Source of the DNA: Candidatus Hecatellales archaeon
GTDB lineage: Archaea > Thermoproteota > Bathyarchaeia > Hecatellales > Hecatellaceae
Assembly (NCBI GenBank): GCA_003662485.1
Contig: QMYD01000010.1
Span: 1-14,385, forward strand
Reading direction: 5' to 3'
Length of the DNA: 14,385 nucleotides
Shown: positions 1 to 6,981 of the stretch, piece by piece
How positions within the stretch are numbered: the stretch's first letter is position 1
Layout of the letters: the number at the start of each line of letters is the position of its first letter
Notes under the pieces: generated by a model
The model's input: the letters and a program-made list of their open reading frames with translations, nothing else
The model's database searches: none
What the model was told of the DNA's origin: nothing
Translations under genes and position numbers: made by a program

Positions 1-3000
1 ATCATCTGAGCCTTCTTCGACTCCTTAGCCAGCAGGTCAGCCAGCCTACCCGTGTTCACGGGATCCAGGTGTGCATCCACCTCGTCGAAGACGTAGAAGG
101 GAGCCGCCCTAGTGAGGCTTTGGAGAGCGAAAATATAGCATACGGCTACCACAGATTTTTCTCCTCCACTGAGGCCGGTGACGGGCATGGGAGGCTTCCC
201 CGGAAACTCGACGATGAGGTCTAGGCCTCCGCTGAAAGGATCTTCTGGGTTTTGAAGCTGAACCCAGCCTCTTCCACCTGTTATGGCGCTGAAGGTTTCG
301 GCAAACCTCTGGTTTAGCTTGTCTAGGGCAGAGTAGAAGGCCTCCTTCTTCTCCCTCTCCACCTCCTCTATGAAGTTTAAGATTTCCCTCTTCTCCTCCT
401 CCAGCCTGTTTATCTTGGAGGATAATCCCTTATAATCCCTTTTCTGGGGCTCGTAAAGGGTTAGGGCGCTCATGTTAAGCTGGCTGTAAAGCCTTTCCCT
501 CTCCTCCTCAAGCCTTCCAGCCAGAAGCTCTGCAACCTTAACCTCCACGGCTGACGGCTTCAAAGGCTTCTCATAGCCTAGCTCCCTCAACCCCTTCAAG
601 CATTCATCGTATTCCATTTGGAGGCGGAAGCCCTGCTGCTTCAGCTCGTTAAGCCTACCCTCCAGTTCCCTTATTTGGTCAAGAAGCCTTCCATAGCTTT
701 CATCCAGCCTTCTTAAGGCTTCCCCGAAGCGTTTGTATTCCTCCCTTTTTGAGGCCATAAGCTGGGTTAGCCTGTCCCTTTCAGCTGTAAGCTCCTTCAC
801 CCTCTCATTTATCCTCGAAATCTCATTCACGGTTTCCTCCTCAAGCTTGAGCTGGCGTTTAAGCTCTCTTTGAAGGCCCTCCAACTCCCTCCTAACCGTG
901 GCTTGGTTTGGAAGGTAGAGGTTTTCAAGGGTTTCTTGGAGGGACTGGATTCGACTGTTAACCTCGTTCAGCCTGGCCGAAAGCTCTGCAACTTCGCCTT
1001 CAAGCTGAACCTTTTCGCTTTCAAGCGAGGTTACGTATTCCGGCCTAACCTTAACCCTAAGTTTTTCAGCTTCACCCCTAAGCTTTGAAAGTTCAGCCTC
1101 CACAACGGCTTTTCTCCCTTCTAGCTCATTCACCTTCGACCTAAGCTTTTCCAGCTTATTGTTGAGTGAGTAGATTTTCCGGTTAGCCTCCAATATTAGC
1201 CTCCTATTCCTTGCGAGGTTTGCTTTCAGGGTTTCTTGGTCTGAGTCGAGGAATCTTAGGTTGTCTTCGTGGCGGACCTTTTCGGATTCAAGCCTCACCA
1301 GCTCCTTTCTAAGCCTTTCCAAGTCGGCTCTACGCCTCTCAAGAAGCCTCTCAAAGGTTAGCACGGTTTCCCCCACGGTGTTTATGGTTTTCTCGCTGGG
1401 AACAACCTCGGAGAGGTCGATGGGCTCCCTGTAGAAGCCTACGGTCAGCCTTGGGCCTGGCTCGAAAACCTCACCCTCCGGGGTTACGGCTCTGAAGCCC
1501 TCCCTCGAAGCCTTTAAAGCCGTTTCCGGGGTGGAGGCGAGGAAGGTGTCGCCTAAAATGAAGTTTACGGCGGGCTTAAACCTGGCTGGGGCTTCAACGA
1601 AGCTGGAGAGGGGGCCTGATAGGCCTTCCATCCTCGGCCTAGCCATCGGCTTCACGTTTTTAACCTCAGATAAAGGTATGATTTTGACCCTTCCAATCTT
1701 CGCCCGCTTCAGGCTTTCAGCACACTTCTTCACTGTTTCCAGGTTTTCAACTACGAGGGCTTGAAGCCATCCTTCGGCTGCGGCTTCCACGGCCCTCTGA
1801 TATCGGGCTGGAATCCTTATTCGGCTTCTAAGCCTCCCGTAAACGCCTTTCAGAGTTCCCATGGAGGCGAGGCTTTCCAGCAGGCTGAAGGCCTTCTCCT
1901 CTGAGAGGATTCTTTCGGCTAGGTCCCTCTTAGACTTAAAGGCTGCAACGTTGAGCTTAGCCTTCTTTGCCACGGCTTCAGCTCTCCTTATTTCTTCTTC
2001 AGCCCTGGCTATTTGCTCCCTAACCCGCTCTAAGGCCTTAACTGTTTCCTCGAGGCCCTTCTCCTCCTTCTGCCTGAACTCCTTAAGCTTCTCCAGCCTC
2101 TGGGTTAGGTTGTTGAAAAGCTCCTCCAGCGACCTCCTCTTATCCTCCATGGAGGATATCTGGCTGAGGATGCTTGCCTCCCTCTCCCCTTCACCTCTAA
2201 TCCTAATGTAGATTTTACCCCTCTCCGACTCTAACTCCCTAATCCTTTTTTCGAGTTCCCTAAGTTTTGAGACGTTAGATTCAAGGTTGGCCCTTACATC
2301 GGTGATTTTGGAGGATAACCCCTCTATTTTCCTCCTTTTTTCGGCTAGGTAGGCTTCAAGCTCCTCCTTTTCGCCGAGCAGTCTTCTAAGCTCCCTTCTG
2401 GCTTCGAGGTTTTGAGTTTTAAGCCTTTCCAGCTGGGCTTTCCTCTCCTCCACCCTGGCTTCAAGGTTTCTAATGGTAGACTTGATGGATGTCAGGGTTG
2501 ACCTTTGAACCTCTAGGGTAGCATTTAGGTTTCCAAGCTGAGCTTGAAGCTGGACAAGCCTGTCTCCACCCTTATCCACAACCTCCCTAGCATATTCGCC
2601 GTATTCTTCTTGAACCCTCCGCCTTTCAGCTTCAAGCTGGCTTCTCCTGTTTTCGAGCTCTCCCAACTGGCTGGTCAGCCTTTTAATGGTTGACTGAACT
2701 TCTTCAAGCTCCTTGAATAGGGATTCAGCCCTAACGGAGAGTCTTACAGCCCTAAACCTTTTTAGGAGATCCGAGAGGTAGTTGTAGCTTAAAACTATGT
2801 TTCTACCTGCTTCAAGCTCGATTAGCCTAAGCCTGATTTCCTCGTATTTTCCCTTCGCAACCTTAATGTTTACTTCAGCCTCCCTTAGCTCGCCTTCAGC
2901 CTCCTTCCGCTTCCTATCGTATTCGGCTATTCCAATGATTTGCTCCACAGCCCTCCTACGCTCCTCTGGGGGGCTTTCAGCTATGCGCATGGTGGTTCCC

Positions 3001-3428
3001 TGGAAGATTATGTTCATCCCCCCGATTAACGAGGCCATGGAGAGCAGGTCTACGAGGGCGTTCCAAGAATACTTCACCCCGTTAACCTTAAGGGTGCTGG
3101 TTCCATCAGCCGTAACACTCCGGGAAATTACAACCTCGTCGGCGTCTATGGGAATCTTCCTGTCCGTGTTGTCTATGTGGATGGTGACGGAGGCCCTCCT
3201 CGCCCTCTGGTATTCCTCATTCCCGCTGAAAAGCAGGTCTGGGAAGCTTTTAATCCTGAGGGATCGAGTGCTTCTCTCACCCAAGACGAATTGGATGGCG
3301 TCGACAATGTTGCTTTTACCCGAGCCATTAGGGCCTACAATAACGTTTAGCCCCCGGTCAAAAGTTAGCACAGTCTTGCGGGCGAAGGTTTTAAAGCCTG
3401 AAAGCTCAAGCCTTTTAACAAGAACCAT
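1..3428 (-). CDS. smc: SMC chromosome-organisation ATPase, C-terminus cut by window edge
   Basis: An SMC ATPase folds and segregates the chromosome as a dimer of long antiparallel coiled coils. Reading from the ATG at 3428-3426, the N-terminal head has Walker A GPNGSGKSN (residues 32-40) and a Q-loop FQG followed by an ERRR...IIGIAEYD stretch. Charged heptad-like sequence covers about residues 170-520 and 680-1020. The hinge lies near 520-680 (GVYGRLRSRI..., then NFILGDTF). The C-terminal head has LSGGEKS (1086-1092) and Walker B FYVFDEVDAHLD (1111-1122). There are 1142 codons here; the family is usually about 1150-1200, so only some tens of residues are missing at the left edge. The hinge lacks the usual SGAITGG-like glycine motif (see findings). 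No ribosome site is visible before the ATG, and AT-rich TATA-like sequence lies about 29-40 bases upstream, so a leaderless message is likely. The plus-strand open frames inside it are shadows. Family assignment is firm. Confidence 0.96.
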   Translation of the reverse strand, partial: MVLVKRLELSGFKTFARKTVLTFDRGLNVIVGPNGSGKSNIVDAIQFVLGERSTRSLRIKSFPDLLFSGNEEYQRARRASVTIHIDNTDRKIPIDADEVVISRSVTADGTSTLKVNGVKYSWNALVDLLSMASLIGGMNIIFQGTTMRIAESPPEERRRAVEQIIGIAEYDRKRKEAEGELREAEVNIKVAKGKYEEIRLRLIELEAGRNIVLSYNYLSDLLKRFRAVRLSVRAESLFKELEEVQSTIKRLTSQLGELENRRSQLEAERRRVQEEYGEYAREVVDKGGDRLVQLQAQLGNLNATLEVQRSTLTSIKSTIRNLEARVEERKAQLERLKTQNLEARRELRRLLGEKEELEAYLAEKRRKIEGLSSKITDVRANLESNVSKLRELEKRIRELESERGKIYIRIRGEGEREASILSQISSMEDKRRSLEELFNNLTQRLEKLKEFRQKEEKGLEETVKALERVREQIARAEEEIRRAEAVAKKAKLNVAAFKSKRDLAERILSEEKAFSLLESLASMGTLKGVYGRLRSRIRIPARYQRAVEAAAEGWLQALVVENLETVKKCAESLKRAKIGRVKIIPLSEVKNVKPMARPRMEGLSGPLSSFVEAPARFKPAVNFILGDTFLASTPETALKASREGFRAVTPEGEVFEPGPRLTVGFYREPIDLSEVVPSEKTINTVGETVLTFERLLERRRADLERLRKELVRLESEKVRHEDNLRFLDSDQETLKANLARNRRLILEANRKIYSLNNKLEKLRSKVNELEGRKAVVEAELSKLRGEAEKLRVKVRPEYVTSLESEKVQLEGEVAELSARLNEVNSRIQSLQETLENLYLPNQATVRRELEGLQRELKRQLKLEEETVNEISRINERVKELTAERDRLTQLMASKREEYKRFGEALRRLDESYGRLLDQIRELEGRLNELKQQGFRLQMEYDECLKGLRELGYEKPLKPSAVEVKVAELLAGRLEEERERLYSQLNMSALTLYEPQKRDYKGLSSKINRLEEEKREILNFIEEVEREKKEAFYSALDKLNQRFAETFSAITGGRGWVQLQNPEDPFSGGLDLIVEFPGKPPMPVTGLSGGEKSVVAVCYIFALQSLTRAAPFYVFDEVDAHLDPVNTGRLADLLAKESKKAQM

Positions 3429-3572
3429 GACTAAGGAATAGTTTAAAGGTGAAATATTAAATTAAGGTTAATATCCTGATTTCTGCAAGTATACACGGGT
3501 TAAACATTACATTTTGCATTGAAGCCGAAAGCTTATTCAAGTTGGAGGAGGGGTTTAGGGGGAAAGAAGCCT
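3429..3572. promoter_or_regulatory. Divergent promoter region between smc and the peptidase
   Basis: This 144-base gap holds AT-rich sequence at about 3455-3477 (AAATTAAGGTTAATATCC). On the minus strand, TTAATTTAATATTT lies about 29-43 bases before the smc ATG, a suitable distance for an archaeal TATA box driving a leaderless message. On the plus strand, TTAATAT near 3469 could drive the peptidase with a leader of up to about 75 bases. Purine-rich GGAGGAGGGG (3544-3553) and GGGGGA (3558-3563) precede the TTG at 3573 and are the likely ribosome sites. The box assignment is by eye only. Confidence 0.5.
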
Positions 3573-4658
3573 TTGGAAAGCCGCTTTCCAACCGAAAGAC
3601 TTAGAAAACTCAGGGAGGCCCTTGAAGGGCTTAAACTTGAGGGCTACCTTGTCTTCCACCCAGCCAACATCCACTATTTCACGGGAAGCCAGCAGGCTGG
3701 GGAGCTCTCCCAAGCACTACTCATAACACCAGACAGTGCAATACTCTTCCTCCCAGAGATGGGAGCCTACCAGGTTTCAAGAGAGTTGAAAGCGAAGGTT
3801 GACCTGGAGGTTTCAAGAGTTGGGGAGGAAGCCCTAACCAGGCTTAGAAAAGCCGTTCAAGCCTTCAAATTACTGGGGTTTGACGATGCCTCCCAAGCAA
3901 GGCTTACAAAGCTGAGGGTTGGAGGAGTGAAGCTTAAAGCTCACCCCGAGATTGCTGAAGGGCTTCGAATGGTTAAGGATGAGGGGGAAATAAGGGCGAT
4001 GAGGAAGGCTGCCAGCATTCTTAAAAGGGGCTTCAGGGCAGTTTTAAACGTTTTAAAGCCTGGAATTAGAGAGTTTGAGGTTGCAGCGGAAGCCGAATAC
4101 GCCTTGAGGATGGGGGGATCTGATTTCTACGCCTTTCCAAGCTTGGTGGCTTCGGGTGGGAGGTCAGCCTACCCCCACGGGCCTCCAACAAGTAGAAAGC
4201 TTAGGAGGGGTGATGTGGTAGTCGTGGATTTGGGGGCGAGGTTTTCAGGCTACTGCGTGGATGCTACGAGAACCTTCCTGATCGGAGAAGCCAAACCGAC
4301 TGTCTTAAAAGCCTACCAAGCGGTTTTGGAAGCCTATAAGATGGCTGCTGGAAGGGTTAGGCCTGGAATGAGTGGGAGCGAAGCAGACGAATATGCGAGG
4401 AGGCTTCTTCAAGCCCGAGGCTTTGGGGAAGCCTTCACCCACGGCTTAGGGCATGGGGTAGGCTTGGAGGTGCATGAAGCCCCAAGACTTTCACCTTCTA
4501 GTAGGGATCTCCTTAAGGCTGGTTCAACCTTCACCCTTGAGCCAGGCGTCTACCTGCCTGGCAGGTTTGGAATCAGGGTGGAAGACACCTTCCTACTGGC
4601 TGAGGATGGAGTTAAACCCCTAACAGGCTGGGTTGAGAAAGAAACATTATTAGTTTGA
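3573..4658 (+). CDS. pepQ: M24 family metallopeptidase, Xaa-Pro dipeptidase/aminopeptidase-like
   Basis: This is a cytoplasmic dinuclear-metal peptidase that likely cleaves the bond before proline in short peptides. It has 361 residues, normal for archaeal PepQ. The N-terminal creatinase-like domain starts at ERLRKLREAL and includes NIHYFTGS. The C-terminal pita-bread fold carries all five metal ligands: D219 (VVVDLGA), D230 (CVDATRT), H294 (GLGHGVGLEVHE), E323 (TLEPGVY) and E337 (GIRVEDT). I chose TTG 3573 because GGGGGA lies nine bases upstream and the protein then begins as relatives do. An in-frame TTG at 3519 would add 18 basic residues without a visible ribosome site. The next gene follows after 39 bases on the same strand, so the two may share a message. 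Exact substrate (dipeptide or longer, proline or not) cannot be read from the sequence. Confidence 0.93.
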   Translation: MESRFPTERLRKLREALEGLKLEGYLVFHPANIHYFTGSQQAGELSQALLITPDSAILFLPEMGAYQVSRELKAKVDLEVSRVGEEALTRLRKAVQAFKLLGFDDASQARLTKLRVGGVKLKAHPEIAEGLRMVKDEGEIRAMRKAASILKRGFRAVLNVLKPGIREFEVAAEAEYALRMGGSDFYAFPSLVASGGRSAYPHGPPTSRKLRRGDVVVVDLGARFSGYCVDATRTFLIGEAKPTVLKAYQAVLEAYKMAAGRVRPGMSGSEADEYARRLLQARGFGEAFTHGLGHGVGLEVHEAPRLSPSSRDLLKAGSTFTLEPGVYLPGRFGIRVEDTFLLAEDGVKPLTGWVEKETLLV

Positions 4659-4697
4659 GTATACTCACAAACTTCTAACCCTAGGCGGGAAGCTGGA

Positions 4698-6143
4698 ATG
4701 GCTGAAGGCGGAATTCTGCTGAATAGGATCTTGGATACTACGCTTAGGGAGGGTGAGCAGGCTCCCAGCGTGTATTTTAGGCCGGCTGAGAAGTGCACCA
4801 TAGCCGAAATGCTCTACCACGTTTTAGGTGAGAAAGGCCTGATAGAGGTAGGCCAGCCCTACAGCCCCAAATACCGGGAGGGTGTAGAAGCCGTAGTAAA
4901 ACACTTTAAGGAGAAGGGCTACAAGCTTGGGAAACTGCTGGCGCACTGCAGAACCCTGAAGGAGGATGTGGAAATAGCCCACCAGTGCGAAGCCGGGGGT
5001 GTCGTAGTTTTCATGGCTCCCTCCGACAGGCATCTCCAAGCCAAGTTTGGAGGCAAAATCTCCTATGAGAAAGCCCTCCAAATGATTGCGGAGTCCATAG
5101 AGTTTGCTAAGCGTGACCTCGGCTTCAAAATGGTTCAGTACACCCTTGAGGATGCCACTAGTGTGCCCCTAGACAGGCTTATAGAGGTTTCAAGGGTTGC
5201 GGAAGAGGCAGGCGTAGACGTGGTTAGAATTCCTGATACGAAGGGGCAGGCTGAACCCGAGGGCTTTGGCCAAACCATTAGGGCTCTAACCTCCAGCATT
5301 AAGGTGGCCGTAGACGTTCACTGCCACAATGATAGAGGCTTAGCCATAGCCAACAGTATAAGCGGGCTTCGGAACGGAGCCACAGGAGTCCACGTAACCG
5401 TTATGGGTATAGGCGAGCGATGCGGAATAGCAGACCTCGCCACGCTGGCGGATAACCTGGAAACCTTCTACGGCGTTAAAACAGGTGTAAACTTTAAGCT
5501 TATCCCCAAGCTTTACAGCTACGTGGAGGCAGCTTCAGGCCTGGTTATTCCCCCGAATTTCCCAATCCTAGGGAAGTTCGCCAGAACTCATAAGGCTGGA
5601 ATCCATCAGAAGGCTGTGCTGAAGGATCCCTCCACCTATGAGACCATAGACTGGAGCAAGTATGGGCTTGAAAGGGAATTCGAGTTTGGAGCCATGCAGA
5701 CTGGAGACCTCGTAGACCTCCTCCTCCAGGGATTCAACGTGCCGGAGGAGTTGAAAAAGGCGATTGTAGAGGAGATTAGGGAGATCTCCGTTAGCAAGGG
5801 TAGGCCTTTAAAGAGGGCTGAGGTTAGGAGGCTTATCGAAGAGAAAACTGGCATAAACTTGGAAGACAGGATTGCTGTTGGAGGGGAGGTTGACGCCCTA
5901 ATCTTCCTGAAGGTTAAACCCTCCTGCGACGAGCTTACGCTGATCAAGAACATCCGACAGAAGTTTCTAAGCTATGGCTACCCCGTCATCATTAGGGATA
6001 TCGCTGGAGGATGGGACTTCGTAATAGATGTGAGAGGTGTTAGGGATCCAGCCATCCTAGACAAGATAACGGGTGAAATAAGGCGGGAAAACAGGGAAAT
6101 CCTTGAAACGAGCACCTCAATAGTTTTCGACGAATATAAGTAG
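4698..6143 (+). CDS. Homocitrate/2-isopropylmalate synthase-family enzyme with C-terminal RAM-like domain
   Basis: This DRE-TIM metallolyase should condense acetyl-CoA with a 2-oxoacid: 2-oxoglutarate in lysine synthesis, 2-oxoisovalerate in leucine synthesis, or pyruvate in citramalate synthesis. The 481-residue protein shows the family opening LDTTLREGEQ (12-21, with D13 and R17) and the metal-binding HCHND (208-212). It also has GIGERCGIADLATLADNLE and KAGIHQKAVLKDPSTYE, which resemble homocitrate synthases more than LeuA. The usual LeuA C-terminal allosteric domain is absent. Instead residues about 398-480 (from DALIFLKVKPS, through GGWDFVIDVRGV, to STSIVFDE) look like the Lrp/AsnC ligand-binding RAM (ACT-like) fold, suggesting end-product feedback. 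The start is ATG with only a weak GGCGGGAAG upstream. It lies 39 bases after the peptidase gene. Substrate choice is uncertain; homocitrate synthase is my first guess. Confidence 0.85.
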   Translation: MAEGGILLNRILDTTLREGEQAPSVYFRPAEKCTIAEMLYHVLGEKGLIEVGQPYSPKYREGVEAVVKHFKEKGYKLGKLLAHCRTLKEDVEIAHQCEAGGVVVFMAPSDRHLQAKFGGKISYEKALQMIAESIEFAKRDLGFKMVQYTLEDATSVPLDRLIEVSRVAEEAGVDVVRIPDTKGQAEPEGFGQTIRALTSSIKVAVDVHCHNDRGLAIANSISGLRNGATGVHVTVMGIGERCGIADLATLADNLETFYGVKTGVNFKLIPKLYSYVEAASGLVIPPNFPILGKFARTHKAGIHQKAVLKDPSTYETIDWSKYGLEREFEFGAMQTGDLVDLLLQGFNVPEELKKAIVEEIREISVSKGRPLKRAEVRRLIEEKTGINLEDRIAVGGEVDALIFLKVKPSCDELTLIKNIRQKFLSYGYPVIIRDIAGGWDFVIDVRGVRDPAILDKITGEIRRENREILETSTSIVFDEYK

Positions 6144-6170
6144 GCTTTTTAAACAGCCAAGACACAAACC

Positions 6171-6178
6171 TTTTTATA
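6171..6178 (+). promoter_or_regulatory. TATA-like promoter element for trkA
   Basis: TTTTTATA, followed by CC, is the best archaeal TATA-box match in the gap after the synthase gene. A start of transcription about 25 bases downstream, near 6200, would give a leader of about 130 bases before the trkA TTG, which is long for an archaeal message. A second AT-rich block, TTTTTAAA, at 6146-6153 sits inside a weak inverted repeat (GGCT...AGCC, 6143-6158) just after the stop codon and could instead be part of the end signal of the upstream gene. Confidence 0.5.
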
Positions 6179-6197
6179 CCACCCCTCTAAACATACA

Positions 6198-6327
6198 AGT
6201 CGGAACCTAAGGTGCAGGCATAAGCTATGGGTGATAAAGCCTCGAATGTTTCCCGCCCAGCGGGATGGGGGGGTGGCTGCTTCTCTGGGAAACTTACCCC
6301 GCTGGAAGGGGTGGTGACTAGCAATCC
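6198..6327 (+). ncRNA. Candidate structured RNA leader upstream of trkA (unrecognised)
   Basis: This stretch has no plausible reading frame and is GC-rich with several perfect complements. GTTTCCC (6248-6254) pairs with GGGAAAC (6287-6293). CCAGCGGG (6257-6264) pairs with CCCGCTGG (6298-6305), which crosses the first helix and would make a pseudoknot. CCCC (6297-6300) can instead pair with GGGG (6308-6311). AGTCG (6198-6202) can pair with TGACT (6315-6319) and ACC (6205-6207) with GGT (6310-6312), closing the whole domain and covering the ribosome site GGTGGTGA (6310-6317). TAAG (6208-6211) can pair with CTTA (6293-6296), and AGGC (6216-6219) with GCCT (6239-6242). Some of these exclude each other, as in a translational switch. 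I do not recognise a known riboswitch class, RNase P, SRP or 5S RNA. The folding is by hand and unproven. Confidence 0.45.
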
Positions 6328-6981
6328 TTGTATGCTGTAATTGTGGGTTTAAGTGGGGTAGGGCAGAGCCTCGCTAAAACCCTTATAAAACGAGGCTACG
6401 ACGTCGCCATCATAGACAAAAACCACGAACGCTGCGAGAAGTTCTCCTCCGAACACGACGCCCTCGTCATCTGTGGGGATGCCGTAGAAAAGGATACGCT
6501 TAGGGATGCTGGGGTGGAAAAGGCTGACGCACTCGTAGCCGCAACTGGAGATGACTCCGTAAACCTGATGATTGTCTCCATGGCTAAGGAGTTTGGAGCG
6601 AAAAACGTGGTGGCTGTGGTTAGAAACCCAGAGCATGTGGAACTCTTCAAGAAGGTTGGGGTTAGGGTTATAGTGCCAGACGAGGTTGTAGCCGAACACC
6701 TATACCAGCACCTCTACAGGGTTAAGGACTTCCTCATCCTAGGCGAAAACCAAGCTGAAATCTTCGTGGTGAAAGTGGAGAACGGCTCAGGTAAGCCCAT
6801 CGAGAAGATTGGAATCCCCAATGGAAGCTCAATCCTCGGCGTTTACAGGAATGGTAAGCTTCGTGTTTCACCGCCAGCCGATACAACCCTTCAAAGCGGA
6901 GATGAGCTTCTCGTCTTCACAGTGAAGCCTAAGCCAGACCACATTAGGAAGGTGGTTGAAGCCTTCGCCAGGGAAATTTAG
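6328..6981 (+). CDS. trkA: TrkA-type potassium uptake regulator (RCK_N plus RCK_C domains)
   Basis: This cytoplasmic RCK protein binds nucleotide and gates a TrkH/KtrB K+ channel at the membrane. It has 217 residues, the usual size of a single-unit TrkA/KtrA. Residues 1-130 form the Rossmann RCK_N domain: YAVIVGLSGVG at the front, acidic D30 at the end of the second strand (AIIDKN), then CGDA, AATGDDSVN and VVAVVRNPEH. Residues about 135-217 form the TrkA_C effector domain (EIFVVKV, SGKPIEKIG, LQSGDELLVF). The nucleotide motif reads GLSGVG, so the usual middle glycine is serine and the next residue is glycine. The start is TTG with ribosome site GGTGGTGA ten bases before it. Its likely partner TrkH lies tail to tail on the other strand, with the two coding ends overlapping by four bases. 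The long leader suggests control of translation. Confidence 0.93.
   Translation: MYAVIVGLSGVGQSLAKTLIKRGYDVAIIDKNHERCEKFSSEHDALVICGDAVEKDTLRDAGVEKADALVAATGDDSVNLMIVSMAKEFGAKNVVAVVRNPEHVELFKKVGVRVIVPDEVVAEHLYQHLYRVKDFLILGENQAEIFVVKVENGSGKPIEKIGIPNGSSILGVYRNGKLRVSPPADTTLQSGDELLVFTVKPKPDHIRKVVEAFAREI

Noticed and set aside
1861..2211. Plus-strand open frame of 116 codons opposite the smc coiled coil
   Set aside because: Low-complexity Ser/Leu-rich shadow of a coiled-coil region; no ribosome site or promoter.
2797..3441. Long plus-strand open frame of 214 codons opposite the smc N-terminus
   Set aside because: It is the complement of the clear SMC head coding sequence, is rich in Ser/Leu as expected of a shadow frame, and has no family resemblance.
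3519..3572. Upstream TTG at 3519 as the start of the peptidase
   Set aside because: No ribosome site precedes it, the extra 18 residues are basic and unlike relatives, and purine-rich ribosome sites lie just before TTG 3573. It remains possible.
6198..6327. The trkA leader as RNase P RNA, SRP RNA, 5S rRNA, tRNA or a TPP, fluoride or cobalamin riboswitch
   Set aside because: The conserved cores of these RNAs are not visible (for example the SRP GGAAGGNAGCAG tip or the TPP CTGAGA element), so I list it as an unrecognised leader.
6349..6699. Minus-strand open frames opposite trkA
   Set aside because: They lie wholly inside the well-supported trkA gene and resemble nothing I know.
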